DNA of 64,000 nt. Source: Silvimonas terrae (GTDB taxonomy: Bacteria; Pseudomonadota; Gammaproteobacteria; Burkholderiales; Chitinibacteraceae). Location: contig NZ_JACHHN010000012.1 of NCBI RefSeq assembly GCF_014202765.1, positions 1 through 64,000 on the forward strand, written 5' to 3'. Position 1 is the stretch's first letter; every line of letters begins with the position of its first letter. A model generated the notes under the pieces. It was not told the DNA's origin. It did no database searches and was given only the letters and a program-made list of their open reading frames with translations. Positions 63,198 to 64,000 of this stretch are shown here, one piece after another. Position numbers and translations under genes: made by a program.

Positions 63198-64000
63198 ATG
63201 CGCAAATCCTGGATCATTGCACTGCTGGTTGCACTCTGGGCCCCTGCGGTGCTGGCACGCGACACCATTACCTGGGTCATTTTTGACTGGCCGCCGGTGT
63301 TCATCCTGCAAGATCGCAGTAGCGAGTCGGTGCAGCAATTGGGGGACGGCATTGGCGACCATCTGGTCAAGCTGTTGATACAACGCTTGCCGCAGTATCA
63401 GCACCGCGTGGTGGTCATGACGCCCAAGCGCGCGTTTGCGCAGATGAAACAAGGCGAGAACCTGTGTGTGCCCTCCACCCTGCGCACGCCAGAACGCGAA
63501 AACGTCGCGGTGTTTACTCCGGCGTTGATTACCATGCCCATCCAGCTGGTGACGCGGGAAGACCTGTTGCAAACGCATCCGGACTGGCGTGACGGCGTGG
63601 ACCTGGAAACCCTGGCCGCAGATCGCACGCTGGTTGGCGGCTATGAGGGGACCCGTTCTTACGGTGCAACCATTGATAAAGTGCTGGCTGATCCAGCCAA
63701 TACGGGTTTACGGCCGGTATCGGGCGGAGAGCCCGGCAGCCTTTATCAGATGCTGGCGCTCAAGCGTATTGATTACACCCTGGAGTATCCGCAGATTGTG
63801 ACCTGGCTGGCCGAGCGCAAGCAGTTGCCGGCGGGGATCACGGTCGTGCCTTTGCGTCAGCCCGATCCGTGGCTATTGGGTAATGTGGCGTGTACCAAAA
63901 GTGTATGGGGCGGCAAAGCCATCCACCAGATCGACGAAGCCTTGCGAGAGGCGGCCCGGCAGCCGTCTTATCGTGATCTGATGACGCGTTGGGCACCGGT
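63198..64000 (+). CDS. TIGR02285-type periplasmic protein, cut by window end
   Basis: The frame runs from ATG 63198 to the window end (267 codons, no stop). A signal peptide follows RKSWIIALLVALWAPAVLA. The mature protein begins DTITWVIFDWPPVFILQD and continues with the family's NLCVPSTLRTPEREN, which fits the TIGR02285 group of solute-binding-like proteins (family-3 fold). The role of this group is unknown. A GGGAG site precedes the start. It is divergent from the MHS transporter, whose substrate it might bind; that is only a guess. Confidence 0.8.
   Translation, partial: MRKSWIIALLVALWAPAVLARDTITWVIFDWPPVFILQDRSSESVQQLGDGIGDHLVKLLIQRLPQYQHRVVVMTPKRAFAQMKQGENLCVPSTLRTPERENVAVFTPALITMPIQLVTREDLLQTHPDWRDGVDLETLAADRTLVGGYEGTRSYGATIDKVLADPANTGLRPVSGGEPGSLYQMLALKRIDYTLEYPQIVTWLAERKQLPAGITVVPLRQPDPWLLGNVACTKSVWGGKAIHQIDEALREAARQPSYRDLMTRWAP

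Overview
The window looks like chromosome from a beta-proteobacterium of about 58 % GC, most likely in Neisseriales/Chromobacteriaceae. This is inferred from the gene mix: PhaR plus phasin, a fused dipeptide-type ABC ATPase, type IV minor pilins, ZapE, TcdA and a TIGR02285-type periplasmic protein. Nearly all of it is orderly chromosomal sequence. No prophage, insertion sequence, CRISPR array or rRNA was found. The accessory flavour comes from one sugar-acid cluster, the minor pilin operon and several families of paired inverted repeats in the gaps.

Layout. 0-6.3 kb: the end of exbD, then a four-gene dipeptide/oligopeptide-type ABC importer. 6.3-6.5 kb: a palindromic repeat between two copies of the same terminator. 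6.5-11.4 kb: two GNAT acetyltransferases, an acyltransferase-3 membrane protein, a polytopic membrane protein and a DUF2889 protein. 11.5-15.6 kb: a five-gene minor pilin operon (PilE-, FimT-, PilV-, PilW- and PilX-like) ending in a 628-residue pilin-like protein with a beta-solenoid-like body. 15.9-22.9 kb: a PTS IIA protein with a tiny overlapping partner, an alcohol dehydrogenase, glutathione reductase, a TMEM175-type channel, a luciferase-like oxidoreductase and the divergent argO/argP pair. 22.96-24.0 kb: a gene-free repeat block. 24-30.7 kb: metG, a second acyltransferase-3, a TRIC-type channel, a CoA-type Nudix hydrolase and bipA.

30.9-39.8 kb is a complete yia/sgb-type cluster for 2,3-diketo-L-gulonate (L-ascorbate breakdown product). 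It holds an IclR regulator, then on the minus strand dlgD, an MFS permease, lyxK, sgbH, sgbU and sgbE, with yiaL and a DUF4862 gene divergent. The last pathway gene, the L-ribulose-5-phosphate 4-epimerase, carries an in-frame TAG exactly where the family has the Trp of HGPFAWG. The rest of the frame is intact, so the pathway is predicted to stop at L-ribulose-5-phosphate unless another epimerase exists.

39.8-41.3 kb: two tandem GlsB/YeaQ-type membrane proteins and an array of two intact tRNA-Leu(CAG) genes plus a decayed third copy, each followed by the same terminator. 41.4-49.8 kb: RNase R with a very long Ala/Pro/Lys tail, a SIMPL protein, a YgfX-like protein, a HmuUV-like ABC pair, a periplasmic binding protein and ahpC behind a near-ideal OxyR site. 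50.2-54.97 kb: a di-haem peroxidase, a secreted phosphoesterase, a TetR regulator with a palindromic operator, a DUF3025 protein and a small exported protein. 55.1-64 kb: zapE, phasin and phaR (polyhydroxyalkanoate granules), rimO, tcdA, a zinc-ribbon membrane protein, an MHS-family transporter and a TIGR02285-type protein cut by the window end.

Family assignments come from reading motifs and remembered family sequences. No database search was run.
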